A stretch of 64,000 nt of DNA, from contig OY292275.1 in the NCBI GenBank assembly GCA_958496175.1, positions 17,794,001 to 17,858,000 on the forward strand, read 5' to 3'. This DNA comes from Sisyra terminalis (Eukaryota > Arthropoda > Insecta > Neuroptera > Sisyridae). The position numbers and the translations under genes were made by a program. The notes beneath the pieces were generated by a model. It searched no databases. It saw only the letters and a list, made by a program, of their open reading frames with translations, and was not told where the DNA came from. Below, in pieces: positions 35,351-47,637 of this stretch (position 1 is its first letter; each line of letters begins with the position of its first letter).

Positions 35351-36416
35351 GACATTGTTCGAATTATAAACCAACCCCTTTGTAACAACTTTTAGTATTA
35401 AAAGCACACAATATTAGAAAATTTATATCTTCGACTTGACTGTTTGGTCGACTTGGAAAGCACTATTTTTGAAAGATATTCACCATTTCTCATTGTTGAG
35501 CTATGTATACTTATATATGAAAATTACATTGATTTCCTGAGAAAGTGAGGCAATCCTTTATTAGTAGCTAGTAAGAGTTTCGCGGTGTTACGGGGGTGCA
35601 TTGGTTTTGTCTGTCCGCAAGTTTGTTCCCATGTAACCGCATTACGCTGAAACTTTTTACGTATGCGTCAAAACTTATAATTGTTGGAAGTTTCAGATAC
35701 GTTTTAAGCTTGATATCTTTTCTATGTTGAACATTGAAAAACGTTTCAAATGACGTATTCTTGCAAACCTATTTAATTCCCCACAAAGTCAAAGCAGGAT
35801 TAGCGCATAAAATGTGTCTAGTCTACATTTTGATTTACTTTCATTTCACATGTGTCTAATGTACTATATAGCAATTACTTTCCCCAAATATCTAAATTTA
35901 AAAATCAATTTATCAAAAACTGTTGAAAATCTAAAAATCAATAAACTTGAATGCCATAAAAGCTCTTTACAAAACTTGATATTACTTTTTAGACTTCATG
36001 AAGATGAAAAGAAGGTACTCACCTAAACAAAAAACTATTTTATTTATATTGATATATTGTTTTCTTCTTAATTATACAATTTTTGATTTAGTCTGTGTAA
36101 ATATCAAATCGTATATGTGTCATCCACCATTTCTAATAAACTTAGTCAATCATTTAAAATACCACCTTTCAGTTTAAGAAATAAATAATGAAAAAAAAGA
36201 ATCATTTTTTCTATTGAAAGAAATTAATACCTTTCACTCCCCAAAAAGTGAATTAAAGGGAAAAGGTGTGAAAAATTAACGTAGTACCAAAGTTACCTAA
36301 TATTTAGCTTTCTATGTTGTAATCGATTTATTAGTAGAAAAACCTGTGATCTTAATTATTTATCTTATAGATTTTACTGTGTTTATTTAATATATAAAAT
36401 GTATTCGAAAAAGTTA
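35351..36416. other. No gene recognised; ratchet-like splice motif within
   Basis: Contains the minus-strand TTTAG|GTGAGT motif at 36022/36023, listed separately. The 70-codon plus frame 35814-36026 is unrecognised. A gtctgtccgcaagtttgttccc string near 35610 is reminiscent of dispersed repeats but unassigned. Confidence 0.4.
36016..36040 (-). promoter_or_regulatory. Ratchet-point-like splice motif (acceptor abutting donor)
   Basis: On the minus strand a T-rich tract (agttttttgtttag) ends in AG at 36023 and is immediately followed by GTGAGTA (36022 downward). An acceptor joined directly to a donor is the signature of recursive-splicing ratchet points in long insect introns. A similar site lies at 57257/57258 on the same strand. 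Only sequence resemblance supports this. Confidence 0.3.
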
Positions 36417-36672
36417 ACAATAGACATAAATTCGAACAAATGCTTAAACAAATGTATTTTTGATGTGTTGCCATGATACGTATTTTAATTGCTATGCAAT
36501 CCTTCTCAAGTAGTATTGAATCGCTTCGTAGCTTCTATATAACTCATCACATAGAAGCTATGGAGCAATTCTATACTACTTGCCTACCCTTGAAGCATAT
36601 TGCTTGACAATCGAAATACGTAAAAAATGACTAAAATACATTTGTTTGAGTTTTTGTTCAAATTTATATTTG
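36417..36672. mobile_element. ~256-bp foldback hairpin element
   Basis: Two ~120-bp arms (about 36417-36538 and 36551-36672) are imperfect inverted complements around a 12-bp loop. Examples are tagcttctat with atagaagcta, attgctatgcaa with gcatattgcttgacaatc, and aacaaatgtatttt with aaaatacatttgtt. A few small length changes occur (the pairing sum shifts from 73089 to 73093). It is non-coding and resembles a foldback MITE. A transcript could form a long hairpin and feed small-RNA pathways. Confidence 0.65.
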
Positions 36673-36770
36673 TAGTTCACTTTTGTAAATAATACTATGT
36701 TACAAGGACAACAATATATTTAAATTACCTAAAAAATCTCCAGGGAACTCAAAAAAAAAAATTAAGATTT

Positions 36771-36983
36771 GATCTAAATGCCCTCAGGTATACAATGATT
36801 AAGAAACTACATGAAGATGGAAACCTTCCAATGAAAAATGCATTTTTAAGTGAAGTGTGTGAAAAATTATTTTTAAGATGCGAGGATAATGAGAGTGCCC
36901 TAGTAAAAAATATAGGCAGGTATGACCATAATGTCACAAGAAAACATAAGAGAATAAAATATATTATAGACAGATATCTTTAA
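36771..36983 (+). pseudogene. Unidentified coding-like remnant, C-terminal end
   Basis: A frame open from about 36762, immediately after a run of A's, reaches a stop at 36981-36983. From 36771 it reads Asp-Leu-Asn-Ala-Leu-Arg-Tyr, then Met (36795), and continues through FLSEVCEKLFLRC and YDHNVTRKHKRI to end IIDRYL. The mix of Cys, His, Asp, Glu and Arg is more protein-like than neighbouring frames. Downstream lies an AATAAA (about 37133) and an ATT-rich tail (37148-37160), reminiscent of a retroposon or transcript 3' end. I do not recognise the family. Upstream coding appears lost or lies in another frame across the A-run. It could be a LINE/retrogene 3' end or a terminal exon. Confidence 0.35.
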
Positions 36984-37160
36984 ATATTTATATTGTTATG
37001 ATTATATAAATTTGTTTTATTGTTATGTTTTCAATTAAGTTGTTGAAAGGCAAAGACATGCGTCTGGAACTTTTATTATTGTATTATTTTATTTCTTTTA
37101 TAGTATATATATTATTTTTGTACAGTAGACCAATAAAAAACTTGTATTATTATTATATCT

Positions 37161-40100
37161 TATGTCTCTTATGTATTGTATAAACACAATAATTATTCAG
37201 CGAAAAAACCTAATTTGATAAATTTAATTATTTTTTATTTCTTTCTTATTGTAGAATTATATGTTTTTATTTGCAATATGTATTTCTTTACGGAACAATG
37301 AAATAAGGAAAAGTTAATTACATAGGTTATACGTATTAATAGGATACAAATGGATGCAAAAAAGAACTGTATGATCACTCTAAAATTAAGATTTTAAAAT
37401 GGAATATGATTCATGCTTAGGTATACAAAATAAACACAAACTTGATTTTGTGGTATAATGAATGTGTCAAGTAACTTGACTATCTAAAAATGAAAATGTT
37501 GAATAATTTGTGCTTTAAGGAATTAAAATAATCTGTTATTTTCTTAGACTTTTATTAACAAATCAATATTTATTAAAACCACCCTTAAAACCACTATGAA
37601 TATATTAAGACAAGTTGATTATAATATAATGATTAATAAATGACAAAATAAATTTAGTTCTTATGCAAAGAAATTTGAAAGAAAATATTAAAATCCATAT
37701 TTTTAAATTATTTAAATAATTGTCATCGAGAAAAAAAATTATATGTCTTATCCATAACTACAACAAAAGTTATTGTAACAAATTTTGAAAATTTCAATTC
37801 AGTTGTTAAACGATAGTGGCTGGTTAAAAAGTAGACTAAATGTGATCGATTACCTCATTTATCATAAATGAACAGACATTGAGTTTATAAATTTTATCAT
37901 AATATAATCGATACGGAAATTGATTTCCGACTTTTAACTTTATCCGGCTTTTTGTGTTACATATCGTTTCCAGACATATCTATATTTACTTCTTATATAT
38001 GCTGAATAGATTTGTTTTAATCGTAACGTCAATAATTATATAAATAACTTTGATTTCGCAAAGAAAAATATCAAACTATACGCTTTGAGCTGTGAATGGT
38101 TGAAATAATAAGTAGACTTAATTAAAATTAAAATTAATGGAAACTTGAATACAATATATTTTAATTATAAATGATGCGAAGCAGTTACGAAGGAATATTT
38201 GATGAATATTGGATGATATATTTGCTAATGCTTTCCATATCATCTGTAAGGGAAATATTTGCATAAACTCAGCAAAATACTAGAGATAACTGTAAAGACG
38301 GAAAACGGTAACATGTCTTTCATGTTAAAAGGAGCTGTAAGATAACTCTTTTTAAAAAATTAAATGGGAAGGAAAGTTTAATATCTACGAAAGATTCAAT
38401 TTTGATTTTCTACGTGCTTACAGTTCAGACATTCTGTTTGTCTACAATCACTTAAAAGGTTTCAAAAAATTTTCATTTTTCTTTTGAAACTAGAATACAT
38501 TTGGACTTAAAGCTAAATGCATGGAACTTTATGTATAAACTAAAAGAAAAATGAAATTTGAACTACCAAAAAGTAAATGGTGTGAACATAACATACATTT
38601 ACATGGAATAAATTAAATCAAAATTTCACTCTAAAAGCATTCGTTTCATAAACTTACATATGTGTTTCATGTTTTATCATTTATGTAATTAATGAATACT
38701 CCACAACTGCATTATTCCGTAAAATATAACTGACGTTTGCTACATTGTTAAATACATATTCTAAAATTGAAAATTTATTTTATGAAACTCAAAAACTGAG
38801 TTTCATCGAAACATTTCTTTAAAATAAAATATACAGTTGTTTATGTCCGTAGTTTAATGTTCTTAAATTGTCTAGAACATCGATCATATGGTTGTTTTTG
38901 ACATTGAAGATAGCAACTCTTCGTTATTGTTATTCAACTAGTCAAGTAAACTGATGGTTTTGCCTGTCAGTTATTTTACTTTGAAAATTTAAAATCAAAA
39001 TGTACTTTATAAATGCATTAAAATCTTAATGGTTTCATATGTTGGTAAACTATGACATTGGTACTATAATAACTGAGTAGAGTAATTAAATATTGTTGGC
39101 GCATACTTGCTTTGTAGGCATCAGACTTATGTATTTACAAAATATTTGAAACCTCACCTAATAGAGATTTTCTTTTTAAAGTTACAACCGTAAGCTTGGG
39201 ATTTATTATTTGTCTTAAATACTAATGGGGTCAACAAAATAACAGGTTTGTTTCTTAAATCTTAATACGACTAAAGTAAATTTTTTTTTGGAAATTTTCA
39301 AATTAAGAACGTTTCTTGTTTCTCTTCTTAAGAGTAAAAGTCTTAGGGACTATTTTGATGAAGTTTTCAAGATTTACCAAAAAATAAAGATGTTTTTCTA
39401 TATAGTTGTTAGTAGATTTAAACTGTAAAAATTTTGATCCATATCGTTAATCAATTTAACGTAAAGCTGAGGTCCAAATAAATGAAAAAAGATGAATTTG
39501 AGTTTTGGTTAGTTAAAAAAGGAATGGTTTACTTCGATTTAAAGAACTTCGCCAGGAGCCAATAATACTGGAGGGAAAAGTTCGGAAAAATTACAAATGT
39601 TTATTTAAGGTTATTGAAGCTATACTTCTTTAGGCGCGTCATAAGAGTGTAAAAATAATTGGTGTTAAAATTTTGGTATCGGAAGACGGTTAGGCTTTTT
39701 AGTTTTCCGTCGCCTTAGAACGGTTAAATATTTCTCTTAAATATTGCTTATATTTTTAAATTAACTGCCGAGTTAAAATAGTAATATTTTTTATAATTAT
39801 AATAACGCAAATTCTGCTAAAAACTTTAGTTACATAACAAGATCGTTTGAAACTTATTCCCAGAAGAAAACTAAACTTTTACAAAGAAGTATTACTTCTT
39901 ATAGACGTCCATAAGTACACACATGCATACATTTTTTTTTGTAGGTAATTCCTATAATCTATATGCCAAACTCTAGAAGCATACGAGTGGCTTTGATGAG
40001 TTAACAAGTCAGTGGTAAACTTGTTGTACCAAAGAATAAATATTTTTTTTTAAAAATTAAACAAAAGCTATGAAATTTAATGTATTTCATCAAAACCAAA

Positions 40101-40920
40101 AATCTACTAACGACGAACTATAGTTACTACATTATATGTAATATGTAGATAATAATATTATCCAGAGAAATTAAACTTAATATTAATGTTATACAAGATC
40201 GAATGCATGTATTCGTTGTATTAGATTATTGAAAACCAAAATATACAAACCCTTTCACTTCAAAACTTTGGTACGTTTAGGTTTACTTTTAACTTTTATT
40301 AAACAATCAATATTCACCAACTTAAAACAATTAAAAAGTATTTCATCAAAATATTCTTTAAGACTCAATATTCAGAAAATCAAGTGTAATGAATCACTTC
40401 TGGTATTTTAAACTTGTTTTACTGTTTTTATTGATTTTAGGATCTTTACAATCTAAGGATCTCGAGCTCATAAAAGCTTTTTAATGGTGAATTTGATACA
40501 AAAATTATCAAATATTTTGCCTGTAAAGTATTTAATAAAGATATTCGATATAATTGTTCTATTTAAAGCACTCACTAGCACGTACAGAACTTCGATGTAA
40601 TTGAATTTGAAATATCGAATTTACGATAAAAAGATGCCCATTACTAGTCTATAATATTACTGAATCAAAGCTTTGAGGGTTTGGAAATACTTTGAAATGC
40701 TTACAGAAAAAATATTCAGAATTAAGCTTTGTTTTTGCATCTCATGGCGGGCAAACGTTTAATTATACAAACTATCAATGAAGGCTTCTTAAAATCTTAA
40801 GTGGTGAAACTAGTTTTTTGTACGTTGAACAATAAATTAATTTTAATTTTTATTTTCCTAACTAGAAGTTCAGTTTTGCAAACTAAACAAGGAATTTGAA
40901 TCCCAAAATTTTGTTACTCA
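37161..40920. other. No gene or mobile element recognised
   Basis: AT-rich DNA up to the Jockey insertion. The 60-codon frame at 40229-40411 is unrecognised. Confidence 0.5.
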
Positions 40921-40933
40921 TTATGGATATATG
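40921..40933. repeat. Left target-site duplication of the Jockey LINE (13 bp)
   Basis: TTATGGATATATG occurs here and again at 41859-41871, immediately flanking the LINE fragment. This is the result expected of target-primed reverse transcription. Confidence 0.9.
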
Positions 40934-41858
40934 TTGAAACTATTCGCTATGCCCAGGAAAGAAAACAATACTGTTCTGCGGCTTTTCTGGATGTGGCACA
41001 GGCATTTGATAAGGTGTGGCATCCCGGACTGTTGTACAAAATCAAAAACCAACTTCCTGAGTATTTTAACATAATCTCGTCCTACTTAGAAAACCGTATC
41101 TTTCAAGTCAAATACAAATCGGAAGTAACGGCTCTCAAAAAAATAACAGCCGGAGTTCCCCAAGGTAGCGTACTGGGACCTCTGTTGTATTCCCTTTACA
41201 CAGCCGATATGCCAAATACAACAGATGCATTAGTGGCAACATTTGCTAATGACACAGCCATCGTAACCGCAGTAGATGAACCCAATGAAGCTTCGTTAAA
41301 GCTCCAAAATAACCTGGAGAAAGTAGAAAAATGGGCAAAAAAGTGGAAAATAAAAATAAACAACGCAAAATCTACACACATAACGTTTACACTGCGCAGA
41401 AATATATGTCCATCGGTTACAATGGAAGGTACAGAACTAACGCAAAAGAGCACGGTAAAATATCTCGGAATGCATTTAGATCAAAAACTTACATGTGCTG
41501 TGCAAATCAAAAAAACTCAAAACATTTAAATAAAAAATACAAAACAATGTACTGGCTAATGGCAACTAATGCACCATTATCAACAGAAAACAAACTTCTT
41601 CTGTACAAGGTCATCCTCAAGCCCATATGGACATATGGGATACAGTTGTGGGGTACTGCATCTAACTCCAACATTGAAATCCTACAATCCAAGTAAGAAT
41701 TACTATTATTGTTATTGTTGCTATTGATTGTTAAAAATCTTTGTACTTATACAGCACTAATCTACTGGGACTAGTGCTTACATATGATTGTCTATGGATT
41801 GAATGCACTTATTGCAACCCTATGCAGATTGTGCAATTTATTTAAAAATAAAAAAAAA
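40934..41858 (+). mobile_element. 5'-truncated Jockey-type LINE insertion with 13-bp TSDs
   Basis: A 925-bp insertion between perfect 13-bp duplications. It starts abruptly inside the reverse transcriptase domain, as usual for 5'-truncated LINE copies. It continues to the domain's C-terminal side, then a ~160-bp AT-rich 3' tail, ending in an A-rich stretch (aaaaataaaaaaaa). The perfect TSD argues for fairly recent insertion, yet the coding part holds a frameshift, a deletion and an active-site change. The source copy may already have been defective, or the host sequence may be well preserved here by chance. Confidence 0.92.
40936..41696 (+). pseudogene. Jockey-type reverse transcriptase fragment, frameshifted, active-site Asp to Asn
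   Basis: From 40936 the frame gives the palm region: AAFLDVAQAFDKVWHPGLLY (catalytic Asp of LDV and the AFDKVWH motif), then GVPQGSVLGPLLYSLY. The box that is FADDTA in the family reads FANDTA (Asn codon 41248-41250), replacing a metal-binding Asp. VKYLGMHLD follows. The frame stops at 41527-41529. A one-base shift near 41505-41525 restores the family's sequence in the +1 frame, with MYWLMATN, KLLLYKVILKPIWTYGIQLW and SNSNIEILQ, ending at 41696. The usual C-terminal tail after ILQ is missing. N-terminal RT, endonuclease and ORF1 are absent through 5' truncation. The minus-strand frames at 41196-41453 and 41507-41692 are shadows. Confidence 0.92.
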
Positions 41859-41871
41859 TTATGGATATATG
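41859..41871. repeat. Right target-site duplication of the Jockey LINE
   Basis: Identical 13-mer to 40921-40933, directly after the A-rich LINE 3' end. Confidence 0.9.
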
Positions 41872-44800
41872 GTAATTGGACACAAATTTAGATGAAACGA
41901 AGAGTATAAAGTTTGTGAAAGTAGTAATGTTGAATAATAGGAAATATATTCCCGTTAATTAATAAGTGCAGACTAAGCATCAAATCGATTTTAATATTTG
42001 TTTTCTTTGCAACAATATTAAAATTTTATAATTTCCAATATAAAAATTTGTACTTTTTTATTTCGGTTAGTTTCAATCCATTCCAAAATATATAAAATAT
42101 ATATTTTTTGTCAAACAACTCAATGCAGCACACGTGGTAAGGTACTTGAAGGCTTTATTCACAACCCTCAGCCACTTTTGGATATTTCTATTGTAAATTC
42201 TGCAATAAAACAAGGGTCCCGAAGTTTAAACACAAATATGTAGACACCTGATATTACATTTTTATCTCCCGACTCGGCAATGTTGCGATGACGTTAAATT
42301 TTGGCATAATTTAAAATAATCTTAGTTTTCATAACCTTTAAGTTGGCTCGTGTTCTGCATTGTTTATACAAAAGTATGTTTAGTCATCAACTTTACATGA
42401 AACATCCGCATTGCTGTCGCTATTACATTTAACGTGCACAAAACGTGGTTAGTTCTGATCGCTCTGATCCTCGAACAACATTCAATGCGTATGTGAAAGC
42501 TCGAAAAGTGTCCTGATTATGTTATATGTATTGCATTTACGTTTTGGTAGTATTCCACATGGAAACAATGTAAACTGGTGATGAAAAATAATTTCAATTG
42601 ACTTAAAACAACATCTTTGAACTAAAAGCTCATATATTTAATTATTTATTTTAAAAAATAATACTCTGCATAATAATACTTGTTTATATCGTCAATATTA
42701 TATTATAGGAAAATTTATGACTTAAACAAAGAAATGTTTGGGGTGAACGACAACTTGGCATGTACTTGAAAGTAAATAGTAAAAATCTAAACTTGATAAG
42801 AATTTATTTCAAATATTCTGAAACAAACATGCAATTTAAGTATTTCAGCATGGCTATTATGTTTCCTACTTCAATTATTTGCTTCATGAAATGGTAATTT
42901 ATTGTTGAAGTATTTTTAAATATTAAAGTTTCATCTAATTTACAGAAAGTATTTTAGTACAGTGTAAAAATAAATAAAAAATGAAGAAGTTTCTAAAAAC
43001 TATTGATATCTAATAAATTTTTACAAAAAAAAAAAAATAGCGACAATAAATAGTAATTAAAAATTAACGTTAAAATAAATTACATACTTTTCATGGTGTA
43101 AAGCAAAATAAAATGCAGTTCAATTCAAAAATATAATGGTAAAAGTTGAATGACACATATTTTTGTAACTTTCAATATAATAAGATAGGTGTAAAATATT
43201 AATTTAAAAATTTTTTTTATCAAATGCTATAAGAAGTATGAAAAGTAGTAGAAGTATTTGAAATTAACAAAAAAGTGACATTTTATTTGTATAGATTTCA
43301 AAAAGTGAGTACTTAGCAGACTACTTTTAATTTTAAAATATAAATCTACATGGAATCCACTTAACAACCCAAAATTTATAATTTTATTAAATAAAGTAAG
43401 AAAATGAAAACTTATAAAATATTTGATAAAAAAAAACAGAATGTCATAGACCAAACATATAATTTTGGTCTACAATATCCTGATTTATTTTTATTATATA
43501 TTAATTAACCATTCTTTACCATTTCAACTAACCAAAGGATATTTCTATCATATGTGACCAAAAAATCAATCAATCGCTAATTACTTATTATTTAGAAATG
43601 TCCATTCAAAATTATAAAAGCAACAATCGTTAAAAAAATTATAAAATCCATAATGAAATTGAAAAAATTGGGGCGATTTTTTTTGTAATGACATTACTGC
43701 ATTTTTTGGAATTGTTCTTTATTTTCTTGGAATTCATATTTTAAGTTCCGTTTTTCCCAAACTAATATTGCATTAAATTTTTTTGACTTGAATTCAACGT
43801 TATCATTGTGGTTCCTATCATTCCTGTTGGTTCTGTGTCATAAGTTCAAAGATAGGTTCCTGTCATTGTTGTTGGTTCTATTATTTGATAGTATTTGAGT
43901 TCTTAATTTCAAAGAACCATTCATGATTTTGTCGAGAACAAGGAGAAATCATAAATGTTTTACTGTTCCTATTCTCCTTATAAAAATATATTTTTGTCTT
44001 CATAAACGGTGTATGAAGGGTGGTAGAATAACAAAACTGATCTTATATGATTTATGAATGACCCCAAAAGACAAAGGATTCTGATTTTCTTGAATGCTAA
44101 CGATTGGAAAAAATAAAAACACATTTATCCAGTTCCCACGTGATGGAAGTGAAATCTTCAAAAATATGAACTTCAAGATAATGAGACGAATGTAAAATTG
44201 AATAGTTGTATGGTTGTAGGATTTATTTATGATAATATTGATCGAAGTTTACAATTTTACATTTTATCCATATTATATTACATAATTTTTTCCAGATTCC
44301 AAGATTGCATTTTCAATAAATAATATACGACGCTTATAATAACTGACGTTATTAATAAATACTTTAGTTTTAATTTGATCAATAGGCATATCTTTAGAAT
44401 ACTGCGTCAGTTATTGTTTTTTATTTTGTTGTTGATACAGTGCAATTTCGTCACATTTAAAAACAATTTTAGTGCCCAGAAGCACAATTAAGTAGATCGT
44501 TGTATCTAATGCAATATTAACATTAAAATCTCTTCATAAACCTTTGGAATTTTATCATGATAAGAATTAGCGATAACTCCGGTGAGTATATGTATTTAAT
44601 TTTCGTGGATGAAATTTGTGACGTCTTTTCTGTTATGTTTTCTTTTTTCAATAATTACGATAATGTTTTGCATTCGTTTTCGGTATACTTTAAAATTGTT
44701 TTGATTACAGTAATAAAACGTTTATGCATACAATACACATTTTACCACGGTTGTTAGGGTAACTATTCCCAAGAAGCGTAATACGTAGCCGCGCACATAC

Positions 44801-47428
44801 ATAACAAGCTGTATTTGTTTCTATTTCAAGGTTAAGGAAAGTTTATACATATATCATCCACGAAAACTTTTCGAAGAAATAACCATTAATATTATCCACG
44901 AGGAAATGATCAAACAATCAATCATGTTTATATAGAACTGAGAATATTCTAGTTCTCCTTGTTATAGGTTTAAAATTGCACAGATGGATTAGATCAATTC
45001 TGAGTATGTTAAGAAAATACCTAAGAATACTTAAATTGCTTCTTTTATAGTTATGAAGAAAGATATCATTCATTAAGAATCCTCACAATAAATTTAGGTG
45101 TTCCAAAAATGTTTTAGGGTAGGTATATCAATATTTATTTTAATTCAAGTACTATACATCAGGCTAAACAAACTAGCTATAACAAATGCTTGCAAACCAT
45201 AAAAAACTTAAAAAATCAAAAAAATACCCATAAAATAGTTTTCATGTTAACGATTGTAAAATGTTATCCCATTTAGCATGAAATAAATTTATTCCGAACA
45301 TAATGACTGCATTTTTATTCATTTCGATTTTGTAGATAAAATCAAATAGCCTTTTAAAATTTAGCATGGTTTTCATTAAATGGTTCTCTGCTCCTATCAC
45401 ACATACATATTTACTCCAAATAAATACTTGCAATTAGCATTTTATGGTGAAAATAACCAACGTTTTGTGTTCAGTATTCTCAACAAAAAACAAACGTAGG
45501 AAGGAAATTCGAAAAAAAATAATAATAAAAGGAGCGTCTTTTTCAAGAGCTAATATACTTTTATTTAAATGTGAGGAATGCTTAAAATGTAAATTAAATT
45601 CTACAGAAATGGAATTTTATACGCAAAACATTTAAATTGAGGATAAATAAGAGCTTACAATACGGTAGAACTGTCTGTTTTTCTTATGTGTATTGGTTTT
45701 ATATGATTTAAAACGCAATCAGATGTCATCAATATGGATTGAAACATAAACTCTCAATCATTCAAAATGGGGAACTTGTGCTTTTTTTTACTAAATTTGA
45801 AAAAATAAATATACAATAAGTGTTGTTTTATAAATACTTTTGAAAAAAAAGTAATATTTTTTGAACAAAAACTTAAAATTTACAGACCTTTAAATAAATA
45901 TAAATACAATTTTGATATTTTAAAATTGAAATTTGTTTATAAATTTAATATAGGTAACCTTCATTTTTTCAAAGTGATGACTTTATTTTATTCCTAGTGA
46001 ATAAATCATACACTTTACAGCTTAAAAATGGAATGAAATAAAAGAAATAATATTTATTTTTAAATTTTCATTATACGAAGTGATAATATTTTTTTCATCA
46101 TTGAAATTAAAAATGTAATGAAACTCAATTTACACACACTATATTTATAGATCTATTTGATGATATACAAGTAAAATTAGCATGGAAATTGCACAAAAAT
46201 AACTACACGATTTTAAAGCAAACTTAATTAAATTTAAGAGTAAATTTACAATCCTAAAGAAAAACCATGAAATTGTTGCATAGATAAATTTATGTACAAT
46301 CGCTTCACACAAGTCCGGGATAACAAAGCACATTGGGTTTAACAATCGGTCTATGGAATCAATAATCTCACTAGATATCTATTTGGCACAACGCCAAATG
46401 ACCATCACAACTTACAGATCTCCGGTTTATACTGATGGTTGATGTAAAACGCGCTAAGGTCAAATTGTTCAAATCGAGGAAAAATAAATACAAACTAATG
46501 ACTGCAAAAAGCTTTTTTGCGTACCAATTTAGCAGTAACAAGTCACAAACATTAGAAACAAATAAGTGTTTTCATACCGACATACCGAAATAGTATTATT
46601 TTATACGAAAAGGAAGTAAAGGAAAAAAGCGGATCCGAAAATACTTTTGAATGAAATCATATTTAGTCGTATTTAATAAAATTAATTAAAAGGAGAAAAG
46701 GTTTTTCACATTTCAATTTTATTTGAAAATTCATTATTAACGGGAAAAAGTTTTATACAATTTCATTGCATTCACAATGGGAAGCAAAAAATGTCGCTAC
46801 ATACTAAAATACGGTATAACACATTGTAAGCCTCTTAATTATGAAGTTTATTTAATTAATTTCATATCGCTTCAGAGTTAAATTATTATTAATAGAAACA
46901 AGTTTCTTTGAAAAGTTATACTTGTACCAAACTTGTTTCGCTTTCAATTAAATATCATTATTTTATCGTCCATTTTTTAGAAAATTAGACCGAAGTTTAA
47001 ATCTTATTTAATTAGTTTACTTTGGTAAAACCCTTTATCTTTATAAAAACGAGTATAAATGATAAATTTATGAACTTATTGTTGAATATTGATTGTAAAC
47101 TAAGACATTTAAACAAAGCCAAAGAAGCAAAGATAAACGATTAAAGAATTGAAATTGAAAACACTTTTTATGATTTGAAGAAATAACCCTTAGTTTATTT
47201 ATGTTTTGACTAATGATTACTTTTCCAAATGAAAACAATGACTTTTCAACTAAATTTTAATTAAATAGATATCGTATTAAAAGATATTTGAAACATAGCT
47301 TTGTACTATTATAAGGAAGAAATACCATAAATTAACTTTTACAAAATAATTTTCTTATATTTTGACAGACTAAAGTATGGTTCAGTATTAAAAACATAGA
47401 TAACTAGTTTTCTATCTCCATCTTAGTG
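41872..47428. other. No gene recognised; small 45-bp tandem repeat
   Basis: The stretch 42110-42540 is less AT-rich than average, but no coding or transposon motif was recognised. At 43811-43900 a ~45-bp unit occurs twice in tandem (ggttcctatcattcctgttggttct and ggttcctgtcattgttgttggttct). The remainder is AT-rich with chance frames only. Confidence 0.45.
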
Positions 47429-47637
47429 CAGTGGCTCTTATTCAAGCTTTAATCGAGGCCCAAAATTTTGGTGAGTCAGTCTCGCAGGTTCGGCGGCTTG
47501 TGCACCTCTGTAAAATATATACAAATGCTTTGAATTTTAAAAAAATATATTTTATTTTTCAAATTACGAAAAACTCTAATTAATTCGCATATAAAACTGA
47601 TGGGGATCAGTATTTCCAATATGATTAAGAACCAATG
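47429..47637. mobile_element. hAT MITE, CAGTGGTTCTTAA family, copy 1
   Basis: The left terminus cagtggctctta and right terminus attaagaaccaatg are inverted repeats of the CAGTGGTTCTTAAC type known from hAT MITEs. The interior aligns with copy 2 at 53515 (atcga, ggtgagtcagtctcgcaggtt, tatattttatttttcaaattac, tcgcat). Its 209 bp match the 207 bp of copy 2. The flanking octamers (tcttagtg / atctagta) are only partly alike, suggesting an older insertion. No coding. Confidence 0.75.

Noticed and set aside
36749..36937. 62-codon minus-strand frame
   Set aside because: Antisense shadow of the coding-like remnant at 36771-36983.
41196..41453. 85-codon minus-strand frame
   Set aside because: Antisense shadow of the Jockey reverse transcriptase.
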